The position numbers and the translations under genes were made by a program. Below are positions 1 through 8,459 of a stretch of 64,000 nt of DNA, one piece after another (the first letter of the stretch is position 1; each line of letters starts with the position of its first letter). The stretch comes from an uncultured Burkholderiales bacterium (GTDB taxonomy: Bacteria > Pseudomonadota > Gammaproteobacteria > Burkholderiales > Burkholderiaceae_C), in the NCBI GenBank assembly GCA_903830725.1, contig CAIKVH010000070.1, positions 97,871 through 161,870 on the forward strand, read 5' to 3'. The notes under the pieces were generated by a model that was not told the DNA's origin, did not search any database, and saw nothing but the letters and a program-made list of their open reading frames with translations.

Positions 1-1
1 A

Positions 2-1750
2 GATGCGCTAATCCATTTGGGTCGTATTGCAGCCAGAAACAAATCCCTACCTGAGGCATGCCATTGGCTAAGCCAAGCAGCGACCTTACCGGGTGTTGAT
101 GCGCAAGTGCATTTTGAACTTGGGTGCTTTCTTGAATTACAAGCTAAGACAAAGCAAGACTTAGAGTTAGCACTTCAGAGCTATAACTGTGCAACTGAGC
201 TAGACATGAATCATCATGCAGCTTTCTTTAATAAGGCTAATGTTCATAAACGTTTAGGTGAAATAGAAAAAGCTCTACATGCTTATAACGCTGCAATTTT
301 GATTAATGCTTTTGATCCGTATTATTTAAACAACCGAGGAGATTTATTGCTAAATTTGAGAAGTCTGCCGTTTGCACTTCAAGATTTTCAAAAAGCAATT
401 GAATTGGAGCCCAGTATTTCCTACTTTCACGATAACCGAGGAAATGCATTGAAGGAATTAAAGCAGTATGAAGATTCTGCTTTATCATTTAAAAGATCAC
501 TAGCTATAGATCCAGAAAATGCCTTCACTTACAATAATTTTGGAAGTCTTTTTTTAGATCGTGAAATTTGGGATAAAGCGCTTGCTTGTTTTGAGATGGC
601 GCTTCGGATTGATCCTGCATTTTTTTACGCATACTACAACAAAGGACTTCTTTATCAAAAGTTTAACCTCTTAGATCAAGCACTAGTCAGTTACGAAAAA
701 GCGTTACTCATCAATCCTTTTTCATTTGACGTGAGTTGGAATATATCTATTATTCAACTCTTACAGGGGGATTTGAAAAGAGGCTTGATCGGGTATGAAG
801 AGCGCATGCGCCTGCCTGAGAGCCGAGTGTATTTGCCTAAAACAAGAAAAACTTATCTAAAACAAGGTTTGGAGTTCGAGCGGTTATTTGTTTGGAATGA
901 ACACGGGTTGGGCAACGAAATATTTTTTGCAAATTTCTTAAGACATCCTTCTCTGGCCTCTAAGAAAATCATCGCCAAATTTGATGTAAGACTACTTGGG
1001 TTGCTACGTCATTCATTTCAATCAAATACAAACATACGATTCATAACGGATACTGAGGAAATAAGTGAGGACCAGTATGATGCTCACATTGGAATGGCTA
1101 GTCTTCCCCGCTACCTTGGCGTTGAAGTGAATCAAGCGCATGTCTGGGGGGCGCCATATCTCAGTTTGCCTGTGCAGTGGCACGAAGAGACAATAAAATT
1201 ACGACTCGCGCAGGCTCAAGCACAGTCACAGTCACAGTCACAGGGTTCCATCGCCGAAGTTAAGAAGTTAGTGGTGGGTATTTCATGGAAAAGCGTTAAT
1301 CAAAAGACGGGAGCTAGACGCTCAATTGCACTGGAGCAGTTACTAACGGTTTTTAATGATCTGCCCATTCAGTTGATAAATTTGCAATACGGGGACGTAA
1401 GTCAAGAGATCCAAGAAGCTGTTGCTAACCAAATATCCAAGCCACAACCACACATCCTGCAATTTGAAGAGATCGATAACTTTTCAGATATAAGTGGTCT
1501 TGCCGAACTTGTTAAAAGCTGTGATTTAGTAATTAGTGTTGATAATTCGACTCTTCATCTTGCAAGTGCCTTTGGCAAGCCAACTCTGGCTCTCATATCT
1601 TTCGTGCCCGACTGGCGTTGGTTTTTGGAGCGTATTGATAGTCCTTGGTACAGGAACACCAAACTTTATCGCCAATTGAAATCGGGAAGTTGGTCGAAAC
1701 CGTTAGAATTACTCAGAGCCGACTTGGAGCGCGTTGTTTCAACCCTTTGA
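2..1750 (+). CDS. TPR-repeat protein with C-terminal glycosyltransferase-like domain (5' partial)
   Basis: The frame is open to the left window edge, so the start is outside; the first possible in-window start (TTG at 17) is probably not real. The first ~240 residues carry about six tetratricopeptide repeats (patterns such as AFFNKANVHKRLGEIEKAL and ALQDFQKAIELEP). A Gln/Ser/Ala-rich linker near residue 400 (AQAQSQSQSQ) sits inside the C-terminal half. The C-terminal ~330 residues resemble the GT9/heptosyltransferase-like fold that follows TPRs in many proteobacterial proteins, including a VDNSTLHLASAFGKP stretch typical of nucleotide-sugar binding. In known families such proteins are linked to protein or surface glycosylation; the substrate here is unknown. 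It stands alone before a GST gene. Confidence 0.8.
   Translation, partial: DALIHLGRIAARNKSLPEACHWLSQAATLPGVDAQVHFELGCFLELQAKTKQDLELALQSYNCATELDMNHHAAFFNKANVHKRLGEIEKALHAYNAAILINAFDPYYLNNRGDLLLNLRSLPFALQDFQKAIELEPSISYFHDNRGNALKELKQYEDSALSFKRSLAIDPENAFTYNNFGSLFLDREIWDKALACFEMALRIDPAFFYAYYNKGLLYQKFNLLDQALVSYEKALLINPFSFDVSWNISIIQLLQGDLKRGLIGYEERMRLPESRVYLPKTRKTYLKQGLEFERLFVWNEHGLGNEIFFANFLRHPSLASKKIIAKFDVRLLGLLRHSFQSNTNIRFITDTEEISEDQYDAHIGMASLPRYLGVEVNQAHVWGAPYLSLPVQWHEETIKLRLAQAQAQSQSQSQGSIAEVKKLVVGISWKSVNQKTGARRSIALEQLLTVFNDLPIQLINLQYGDVSQEIQEAVANQISKPQPHILQFEEIDNFSDISGLAELVKSCDLVISVDNSTLHLASAFGKPTLALISFVPDWRWFLERIDSPWYRNTKLYRQLKSGSWSKPLELLRADLERVVSTL
1221..1243 (+). repeat. Hexanucleotide tandem repeat (cacagt) in TPR gene
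   Basis: Nearly four perfect copies of cacagt encode the Ser-Gln part of an Ala/Ser-Gln linker. The unit length is a multiple of three, so copy-number change would lengthen or shorten the linker without a frameshift. Confidence 0.8.
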
Positions 1751-1827
1751 GGGGCATTGGTTGTTTTAGAATAACCAGTGAAGCCTTTCAATGAACAAGT
1801 TTAGTTTTTATGAATTGAGTTTGAAAT

Positions 1828-2454
1828 ATGACAATACAGTTATTTGCATTTGACACCCCAAACGGACGAAAAATCTCTATTGCGCTGGAGGAGATGGGTC
1901 TAGATTACACTGCGCATATTGTTGATATTACAAAAGACGATCAATTCAAACCTGATTTTTTAGCCATCAGCCCCAACAACAAAATTCCCGCCATCATTGA
2001 TTCTGAGGGGCCAGAGGGGAAACCCGTCTCCGTATTTGAGTCTGGGGCAATTTTGATTTACCTGGCCGAGAAAACGGGTAAGTTTATGCCCGCTATGTCA
2101 AACCAACGCGTAGCCGTTCTCGAATGGCTGATGTTTCAAATGGGAGGTTTTGGTCCAGCACCCGGGCAAGTTCATCATTTTATTGGTTTAGAGAACAAGG
2201 AGGATCAACGCTACGGATTAAACCGATTTATGACAGAGACGAAGCGTTTATACAAAGTCATGAATCAAAGACTTGCGGATCGGGCTTATTTTGCAGATGA
2301 ATTATCGATCGCTGACTTTGCAATACTAGGTTGGGTTTGGAGGCACCCCAGGCACCAAATCGATTTAGACGATTATCCTAATGTGAAGCGTTGGTACGAA
2401 ATGATGATGGCACGCCCTGGGGTTGAGCGAGGTTTTGCTGTTAAATTGCGTTAA
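1828..2454 (+). CDS. yfcG: Glutathione S-transferase family protein, YfcG/YghU-like
   Basis: The 208-residue protein has an N-terminal thioredoxin-like GST domain (residues 1-85) followed by an all-helical C-terminal domain. The TPNGRK stretch at residues 10-15 and the ES-G-AIL motif near residue 71 are hallmarks of the YfcG/YghU (Nu-class) group. Members act on glutathione as disulfide-bond oxidoreductases or peroxidases in the cytoplasm. The ATG at 1828 begins the conserved domain directly. It is a single gene, with a convergent neighbour beginning 30 bases downstream. Family assignment is firm; the physiological substrate is not known. Confidence 0.85.
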   Translation: MTIQLFAFDTPNGRKISIALEEMGLDYTAHIVDITKDDQFKPDFLAISPNNKIPAIIDSEGPEGKPVSVFESGAILIYLAEKTGKFMPAMSNQRVAVLEWLMFQMGGFGPAPGQVHHFIGLENKEDQRYGLNRFMTETKRLYKVMNQRLADRAYFADELSIADFAILGWVWRHPRHQIDLDDYPNVKRWYEMMMARPGVERGFAVKLR

Positions 2455-2485
2455 TGAATGTGGACTTTGCGTTCACAGCTAAGTT

Positions 2486-2980
2486 TTAGTTACGTATGCA
2501 TCTGCCCTCAGCGATCGTGAAATATTTTTCCCGCTGAGTCTCAATAGTTGAAGTTCTAGTCATTGCTCCAGTATTTAAATCTATTTCTAAATTTGCGGTT
2601 CTGATTTCTCTGTGAGTTTCTCCTCCTCCTAGATTTCTAATGAACTGTGCGTACATAGTAGATGATAGATTTTCATCCGTAATTGCTACGGAAGTTCTTA
2701 ATAGATTGTTATTTAAATTAGAGTAATTAGAGGTTTGACCATCTATTGTGTCTTGTATTACCTCTTTTGAAACTGTTTTCCCATTAACGGTTGTTTTAAT
2801 GACTTGCGGCTTGTTTTTTTCATATTCAAGAATTTCAGTGTAAGAATCATTTCCAGCAAATTTCACTTTGTTACGGTAGGACTCATAGTGACTAACACAT
2901 TTGAGTGACTCTGCGATTGTATTGGGTAGCCAGCAAAAGCAAATTCCTAGTATTAGCCAAATTTTATAATTTGCGATCAA
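2486..2980 (-). CDS. Hypothetical secreted protein
   Basis: I do not recognise a family. The 164-residue product begins with a short charged stretch and a hydrophobic segment (residues ~6-20) ending near TIAES, a good Sec signal peptide. The mature part is hydrophilic, rich in Thr and Asn, with two Cys residues (one near the start, one at the extreme C-terminus) that could form a disulfide. The start is a TTG with GGGA seven bases upstream. It precedes the Bug gene on the same strand in the opposite order (it lies downstream), so it could be co-transcribed. No function is inferred. Confidence 0.65.
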   Translation of the reverse strand: MIANYKIWLILGICFCWLPNTIAESLKCVSHYESYRNKVKFAGNDSYTEILEYEKNKPQVIKTTVNGKTVSKEVIQDTIDGQTSNYSNLNNNLLRTSVAITDENLSSTMYAQFIRNLGGGETHREIRTANLEIDLNTGAMTRTSTIETQREKYFTIAEGRCIRN

Positions 2981-3032
2981 TGCTGTTTCCCTTTTCTTGT
3001 TTACTCATTTTCGAAATTTAAGGCCAAACTAT

Positions 3033-4097
3033 TTAATCTGAAGAAATGTTAGCCTGTTTAATTAAGGATTGATATCTTGCAAGTTGGGCTTTTAGCATAA
3101 TAGCCAACTCTCCCGAATTAACCCCACGAGGTGTTAAACCTTGAGCAATCAGTTGGTCGATCACCGCTTTATCTTTTAATGCTTTATTTATTTCGTTGTC
3201 TAGAATTTTTATAGCATTTTTGGGCATGCCGCTTGGTGCCATTAAGGCGAACCAAGAGTTGAACTCAAAACCGCTTAGTCCTGATTCTGAAACAGTAGGG
3301 ATATCTGCAAACTGGGGCAGACGGGTTGGAGTTGAGACAGCGATGATGCGCAATTTTCCGGCCTTGGCAAGCGCTGTGACTGTTGCCAGTCCTATGAAAG
3401 CTGCATCCACTTCAGAGGCCGCAACTGCAACTGCTGCCTGTGTGGCGCCTTTATAGGGGACATGCATCATGGATATTTTTGCTTGGTTGGCAAAAAGCTC
3501 CATAGATATATGTTGTGGACTACCGTTTCCCCCCGAAGAAAATGTTAAGGGTGTAGCGTTGCGCTTAGCCTTAGCAATTAAATCAGCAGCATTTTTAATG
3601 CTTGATTCAAATGGAACAACCAAACCCCATTCGACAGTTGCAACTAAAGAGACGGGATCAAAGTCTCGCAGAATATCCCAAGGCATTTTGGACTGTAAGT
3701 TAGGGAGAACAGTCATGATGCTGTCGTTAAATCCTCCCAATGTATATCCATCGGGAGCTGATTTGGCTACGTGATCCGCGCCAATCAATCCAGCTGCGCC
3801 GGGTTGGTTGTCAATTGCAATCCCCATCCCTAGGCTCGTGGAAACTTTTTGCATAACGATTCGGGCAGCACTATCAACTGCGCTCCCAGCGGCAAGCGGT
3901 ATGATGAGTTTGATTGGCTTATTGGGATAGTCTTTGGTTGAAATATCTTTTAGGGAAACATCTTTTGTTGAAACATCCTTGGCTGGCAAGTCTTTGAGAT
4001 TGGAATCACTGGCCCCAATGGCATTTAGGCTCAAGCCTGTTACCGCGGCGCCAAGGGATCCTTGGATTAAGTTTCTTCTAGTGATTTTGTTTAGCAT
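3033..4097 (-). CDS. Bug family (tripartite tricarboxylate transporter type) substrate-binding protein
   Basis: The 354-residue protein has a Tat-like signal (TRRNLIQG near residue 6, then a hydrophobic stretch ending near NAIGA) followed by a Bug fold: YPNKPIKLIIPLAAGSAVD, then DNQPGAAGLIGADHVAKS and PDGYTLGG. Bug proteins bind small organic acids in the periplasm and are abundant in Burkholderiales; most lack linked TctAB membrane genes, as here. Between the signal and the domain lies a five-fold pentapeptide repeat (KDxSx), which is unusual. The neighbours upstream are an Ldh-type dehydrogenase and a racemase-like protein, which suggests uptake and breakdown of a hydroxy- or dicarboxylic acid (inference). 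Confidence 0.88.
   Translation of the reverse strand: MLNKITRRNLIQGSLGAAVTGLSLNAIGASDSNLKDLPAKDVSTKDVSLKDISTKDYPNKPIKLIIPLAAGSAVDSAARIVMQKVSTSLGMGIAIDNQPGAAGLIGADHVAKSAPDGYTLGGFNDSIMTVLPNLQSKMPWDILRDFDPVSLVATVEWGLVVPFESSIKNAADLIAKAKRNATPLTFSSGGNGSPQHISMELFANQAKISMMHVPYKGATQAAVAVAASEVDAAFIGLATVTALAKAGKLRIIAVSTPTRLPQFADIPTVSESGLSGFEFNSWFALMAPSGMPKNAIKILDNEINKALKDKAVIDQLIAQGLTPRGVNSGELAIMLKAQLARYQSLIKQANISSD
3931..4005 (-). repeat. 15-bp tandem repeat (5 units) encoding KD-repeat linker of Bug protein
   Basis: Five consecutive 15-base units, each starting tcTTt or tcctt on the + strand, encode five related pentapeptides of the form K-D-(V/I/L)-(S/P)-x on the minus strand. The units are diverged but in register. 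They fall exactly between the export signal and the conserved binding domain. Confidence 0.75.
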
Positions 4098-4153
4098 AAA
4101 CTTTGGAACCTGTATGAAATGATAAATCTATTACTTAATGAGTTGAAATTAAA

Positions 4154-5206
4154 TCAAAATAATTTTGCGATCCCAAGTTTTTCAGAAACGGTTTCTAACT
4201 GTTTTTCAAGACCATCACTAATTGGAATACCGTTATTTGCATAGTCAACGCACTTTAATGCACTTTGCTCGCCCGGTAACCAGATGCGCTCAACGCCTGG
4301 CATCTTTTTACTGGCTTTTAATTCTCCAATTAACTGGTCCACTCGTACTTTGAATGCTTGGGGGTCTCCAAATGCAGCTGGATCGATAATGGCGATCGCT
4401 TGGCCTGTATTTGTGACGCTTGCATCATCATGATTGAAATCTATTACAGCGCGTCCCATTGCCGCGTTGTTAAGTGTTCCAGCTAAAATTCCGACGATCA
4501 GGGACAGACCGTAGCCTTTGTAACCACCTATGGGAAGTAGGAATCCCTCCTCACTGCGTTTGGGATCTAGCAGTGGCTGTCCGTTAAAGTCGATCATCCA
4601 TCCTTCAGGCATCATCTCACCCTTTTGGGCCTTAGCTTTTACTTTTCCGTAGGCTGCCACTGTGGTTGCCATATCCAGAACAATCGGCGTTTCTTTATGC
4701 GTCGGAACCGCTACAGAAATGGGGTTTGTAGATAAGAGCATATCTAGTCCGCCCCAAGCGGGTAAGTGATTAGCATTGCCGACGGCAAAATACAAGCCAA
4801 CCATATCGTGTTCCAATGCCATGCGGCTATAAAGTGATGCTGGGCCCGCATGGTTACTTAAGCGGGAACCAACCCAAGCCATTCCAGATTGTTTGGCTTT
4901 CTTGATTGCGAGTTCGGTTGCGTACTTCATAACGACGTGTCCCATGCCGTTATCACCATTCACTAAAGCAGTCGCAGCCCGCTCAGACTCGATTGTGATG
5001 CTAGGTTGGGTATTTACGCCACCTGCCAAAATGCGTCTTGTGTACTGGGGTAAACGAATTACACCGTGACCATCAGAGCCTTGAAGATCAGCACTGGCCA
5101 TATATTCGGCAACAGTTGCAGCGTGATCCTGGGGGAGTTTGAGTGCCAACATAGCAGACTGAATGTAGCTTTTTAAATGGGAATAAGAAACGCGTTTACT
5201 TGACAT
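4154..5206 (-). CDS. Ldh family oxidoreductase (malate/L-lactate/ureidoglycolate dehydrogenase type)
   Basis: The 350-residue protein matches the NAD(P)-dependent malate/L-lactate dehydrogenase (type II, LdhB/YlbC/YiaK) family in length and motifs: SDGHGVIRLPQY near residue 45, SNHAGPASLYS near residue 118, and a VAVPTHKETPIVLDMATT stretch. Such enzymes oxidise 2-hydroxy acids to 2-oxo acids in the cytoplasm. The gene lies 46 bases downstream of a racemase-like gene and 56 bases upstream of a Bug binding-protein gene on the same strand, so the three probably form one catabolic operon. The exact substrate cannot be read from sequence. Confidence 0.87.
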   Translation of the reverse strand: MSSKRVSYSHLKSYIQSAMLALKLPQDHAATVAEYMASADLQGSDGHGVIRLPQYTRRILAGGVNTQPSITIESERAATALVNGDNGMGHVVMKYATELAIKKAKQSGMAWVGSRLSNHAGPASLYSRMALEHDMVGLYFAVGNANHLPAWGGLDMLLSTNPISVAVPTHKETPIVLDMATTVAAYGKVKAKAQKGEMMPEGWMIDFNGQPLLDPKRSEEGFLLPIGGYKGYGLSLIVGILAGTLNNAAMGRAVIDFNHDDASVTNTGQAIAIIDPAAFGDPQAFKVRVDQLIGELKASKKMPGVERIWLPGEQSALKCVDYANNGIPISDGLEKQLETVSEKLGIAKLF

Positions 5207-5251
5207 TGTGTTTTTTAGTTTAAGCAGAGATTAGTAAATGGGGTTTAGTCT

Positions 5252-5998
5252 TTAAACTAACTGTTGAGGAGTTTCTTGGCGCTCTTGCAAAGCGGCTTTG
5301 AGCGCAGTCACTGCGCAATCTGGACTAGAGAGAACAGGTGTTTTAAGAGGTAATATTGCTTTACTCACCGTAGGCTTTGCGGCTGCCATAGAGAACTGAG
5401 CTAACAAAATCACATCGCAATGGGGGAGTGATGCAGCACCTTGAGCAATCAAGTCGTGGTGCACCTGTGGGTTGCCATTGGCTAGTTCCAGCATCGCATT
5501 GGGTACGAAAACCGTAAAAAGCTCAATTGCGATGTGTTGACTCATTGCCAAATCCTTTAATTCCGCTGACATTGAATCAATAGAGGGATTAAAAGTCGCG
5601 ATTAGACCAATTTTGAGTGGATTTATTTTTGTAGCTAAATTTAATGCCTCTTGAAACATTGCCTCGTTAGGTTTCAGTGTAGGGACGCCGCTGACGTGTG
5701 CAACGGCTTCAATTGCAGTTCCAAATGCGGAGCATGTAAACAGTATTGCCTCACATCCGGCGCGAAGTGAGTATTGAGATAAGTCCATAAAGCGCTGGAT
5801 CATGTCGTTACTCAGAAGACCTTCTTTAGCTAAATCTTGCGAGAGCGTATCGTCTAGGATATTTTGGCAATGTGCCTGCGGCCATAGCCTTTTAAACGCA
5901 TCATTGATAGGAGATACAGCCAAGGGAGTTGCGTGGATAAGAGCAATACGAGGTGATGTCATTGAGATGTACGGATTTGAATTTGTGGTGTGCGCCAT
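5252..5998 (-). CDS. Aspartate/glutamate racemase superfamily protein
   Basis: The 248-residue protein has the two-cysteine signature of the Asp/Glu/hydantoin racemase superfamily: Cys89 in FTCSAFGTA and Cys228 in SSPDCAV. Members are racemases or decarboxylases (for example arylmalonate decarboxylase and maleate isomerase) that use a Cys pair as acid and base. It is the first gene of a likely three-gene operon with an Ldh-type dehydrogenase and a Bug binding protein, so it may interconvert stereoisomers of the imported acid (inference). An internal ATG at residue 13 (5962) is an alternative start; neither has a strong ribosome binding site. Confidence 0.8.
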   Translation of the reverse strand: MAHTTNSNPYISMTSPRIALIHATPLAVSPINDAFKRLWPQAHCQNILDDTLSQDLAKEGLLSNDMIQRFMDLSQYSLRAGCEAILFTCSAFGTAIEAVAHVSGVPTLKPNEAMFQEALNLATKINPLKIGLIATFNPSIDSMSAELKDLAMSQHIAIELFTVFVPNAMLELANGNPQVHHDLIAQGAASLPHCDVILLAQFSMAAAKPTVSKAILPLKTPVLSSPDCAVTALKAALQERQETPQQLV

Positions 5999-6087
5999 TT
6001 AAGTAAGGCGTAGTTTTACCTATTTAGAGTGACCTAAGCTGATGACTAATTGAAAAAGTGTCTACGGGAGCCAGATACTAACTTTGA

Positions 6088-6306
6088 TTAGATCTCACCC
6101 AAAATCTTAGGCACATTTTCCAATGGGTCTTTGGGCTTAATGATACTAATCAAAATGACGCCAGCGATCATACAAAGCCCACTAGCAACGATTCTCAAAA
6201 TACTATCTGCTTTGATACTGGGAAACCGGGAATAGGTTTCCCAGAAGCCATAAAACATGTTTAAGGCTCCAAAAATCGTAAAAAAATAACCGAATGCTTT
6301 GATCAC
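6088..6306 (-). CDS. Small two-helix membrane protein, hypothetical
   Basis: The 72-residue product has two predicted membrane helices (roughly residues 3-21 and 36-58) and a polar C-terminus ending in PKDPLENVPKILGEI. It starts with GTG. No family is recognised and the ribosome binding site is weak. Codon use and hydrophobic pattern make a real gene likely. Confidence 0.5.
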   Translation of the reverse strand: MIKAFGYFFTIFGALNMFYGFWETYSRFPSIKADSILRIVASGLCMIAGVILISIIKPKDPLENVPKILGEI

Positions 6307-6430
6307 TAAAGGGGTCCCTCAATTGAGTCTTATTTTAGGGGAAGGATTGGTAAAGTTCAAGATCGAAAATACGGGGAATTCCTAGTTTTAAACCCTTCAT
6401 TTGGCATGCGTCTATTGGCTTGTGGTCAGA

Positions 6431-6823
6431 TTAGGATTGATTTTTGAGATATTCCTTGTAGTCCCCCGAGTCGATTCTGGATAACCCCTGGACAGGATGG
6501 TTGTAAGTATAGGTGAGCACGGAAAATTCCTCATCATTTGGTTTTAATACTGTGACTTCTTGTCTTAAATAGTCCGATGATGTGGGCGAGTGCGGATCGT
6601 AGCCCTCGACTGCGTCAAGGCGCGTGAGTATGAGATCGTCTACGGCAAATAATTCACCTGTCACCCAGTTTGCATTAGGATCAATAATAAGACCCGGGTA
6701 ATAGTCTATATCGTAGAGCTGGCCTTTTAGTCGTGCTTCACACAAATACGAAGCGTCACCCATGTGGTGATGTAGTCGAAGTCCCCGGCGAAGCGTGCCA
6801 TAAACAAATAAAATGCTTTGCAT
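6431..6823 (-). CDS. Gamma-glutamylcyclotransferase family (AIG2-like) protein
   Basis: The 130-residue protein opens with FVYGTLRRG (residues ~6-14), the phosphate/substrate loop of the AIG2/GGCT fold. It keeps the acidic catalytic motif VEGYD near residue 81 and the typical length of the family. Members release 5-oxoproline from gamma-glutamyl amines or peptides in the cytoplasm. It is a single gene, divergent from the VOC gene at 6982 across a 158-base AT-rich spacer. Confidence 0.85.
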   Translation of the reverse strand: MQSILFVYGTLRRGLRLHHHMGDASYLCEARLKGQLYDIDYYPGLIIDPNANWVTGELFAVDDLILTRLDAVEGYDPHSPTSSDYLRQEVTVLKPNDEEFSVLTYTYNHPVQGLSRIDSGDYKEYLKNQS

Positions 6824-6981
6824 AGTTTCTAGATTAATTCATTTATCTGAATTTTTTATTAACTAAGAAGTTATGTCCTCATTTTCCTGAAAAAAATCAC
6901 CTAATTAATCTGACATGATAGATTAGAATTTGATAATAATTGAATATCGAATTAATGTCACATTTTTAAGGAGTAAAAGCT

Positions 6982-7455
6982 ATGGGACTTAGATTTATGG
7001 AGCACCTCCTAATCCTGACGCATGATCCCGATGCAACTCGCGACTGGTTTTGTGATAATCTTGGATTTAAAAGCGGACCCCATCCAGAGTTTGGATTTCC
7101 GGTGCACTGGTTGTATATAGGTGACCAAGATGTGTTGCATATTGGGAAAGCCAATTTCTCTGACCACCAAAATACTTACCTTAAAACCCCTAGTGACAAG
7201 AGCGAGAGCGAGGGCGTTACTAGTCAAGGATCTGGGCGCATTGACCATGTTTGCTTTAACTGCGACGGATTGCTTGAGTTTGTAGATCGCTTAACTCAAA
7301 GAGGGATCGAGTTTAGTGAGCGCAAGGCTCATAATTCAAATTTATTTCAACTTTTTATGCGTGAGCCTATTAACGGCATTAAAGTTGAGCTTAATTTCTC
7401 TGCTGAGGAAGCTATCGCTGCAGGCAGGATGCCAGCATACACGGACAAGGGTTAA
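6982..7455 (+). CDS. VOC family (glyoxalase/dioxygenase superfamily) protein
   Basis: The 157-residue protein is a paired beta-alpha-beta-beta-beta VOC fold. The first module starts at FMEHLLILTHDPDATRDWF and the second at RIDHVCFNCDGLLEFVDRL; His and Glu residues at module starts and in GIKVELNF fit the metal site. An AAGGAG box eight to nine bases before the ATG supports this start. It precedes a deacetylase-like gene on the same strand by 94 bases. Substrate unknown. Confidence 0.82.
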   Translation: MGLRFMEHLLILTHDPDATRDWFCDNLGFKSGPHPEFGFPVHWLYIGDQDVLHIGKANFSDHQNTYLKTPSDKSESEGVTSQGSGRIDHVCFNCDGLLEFVDRLTQRGIEFSERKAHNSNLFQLFMREPINGIKVELNFSAEEAIAAGRMPAYTDKG

Positions 7456-7549
7456 GATTAATCATATTCCTAGGTGAAACTTTTTGTTAAACTAGACTTG
7501 TTATAAAAAGTTTATCAACTATCCGTCATTTTTACTGAATACTTCCATC

Positions 7550-8434
7550 ATGACTAATCTACTTAGTGACAGAGCTCCCTATTCTGCAATCGTTGACCGT
7601 CCTCATTTTAAATTGCCCTCTGATGCGCGTTTATTGGTCTGGGTTATTGTGAATGTTGAGCACTGGAGCATTGAGCGCGCCATGCCTAGAACTGTATTAA
7701 GTCCACCCATGGGGCAACCCCTTCAACCCGACTTGCCCAATTGGGCATGGCACGAGTACGGTATGCGCTCTGGATTTTGGAGGATATTTGACGCACTCAA
7801 TCAACGCTCCATTGTTCCGACTATGGCAACAAATGGGATCGTCTGTGAGTCTTATCCTAGAGTTGTTGAGGCTGCGCTTACCAAGCAATGGGAAATCATG
7901 GGACACGGGTTTGTGCAAGGACCGATGCATAAAGTGCCTAATCAATCAGAGGCAATACAAAAAACCATGGAAACCATTAAATCCTTTTGTGGCAAGGCGC
8001 CAGTAGGTTGGGAGAGTCCTGGGTTAACGGAGGATGACAACACTTTGGACTGCCTCTCTGCCTCAGGAATCGAATACGTTGCTGATTGGGTTTTAGACGA
8101 CCAACCGGTTTGGATCAACGCCCAACCCAAACCCGTACTGTCTGTCCCTTATACGGTTGAGTTGAATGATATTCCTATGATGCTTTTGCAAAATAATCGT
8201 TCTGAGGAAATGCTTCTGAGGGGAATTGATCAATTTGAACGTTTGTATGTTGAGGGAGCTACGATCCCCAGAGTCATGGCCATTAGTATTCATCCCTATG
8301 TGACCGGTGTTGCACATAGAATTGGTTATTTTGAAAAACTTCTTGACCATATCCAGTCCCGCCCGGGTGTGCTTATTCAAACGGGTGAGCAGATCTCTAA
8401 TCTTTACAGATCACAGTTTGCCCCGCCAATTTGA
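7550..8434 (+). CDS. Polysaccharide deacetylase family protein (PuuE/allantoinase-like)
   Basis: The 294-residue protein has the NodB-like deacetylase fold in the variant seen in PuuE-type allantoinases and related amidohydrolases: an N-terminal VNVEHWSIERAMPR segment, WEIMGHGFVQGP near residue 110, KAPVGWESPGLTEDDNTLD near residue 155, and a late ISIHPYVTG. These enzymes act on cyclic amides or N-acyl groups in the cytoplasm. It ends 25 bases from the convergent liv cluster. Whether allantoin is the substrate is unknown; no other purine-degradation gene is nearby. Confidence 0.8.
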   Translation: MTNLLSDRAPYSAIVDRPHFKLPSDARLLVWVIVNVEHWSIERAMPRTVLSPPMGQPLQPDLPNWAWHEYGMRSGFWRIFDALNQRSIVPTMATNGIVCESYPRVVEAALTKQWEIMGHGFVQGPMHKVPNQSEAIQKTMETIKSFCGKAPVGWESPGLTEDDNTLDCLSASGIEYVADWVLDDQPVWINAQPKPVLSVPYTVELNDIPMMLLQNNRSEEMLLRGIDQFERLYVEGATIPRVMAISIHPYVTGVAHRIGYFEKLLDHIQSRPGVLIQTGEQISNLYRSQFAPPI

Positions 8435-8459
8435 ATTACCGCGTGCGGTGTGCACGAGC

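Noticed and set aside
7477..7513. AAACTTTTT/AAAAAGTTT inverted repeat before the deacetylase gene
   Set aside because: AT-only arms with a 19-base loop in an AT-rich spacer are weak evidence for an operator or terminator.
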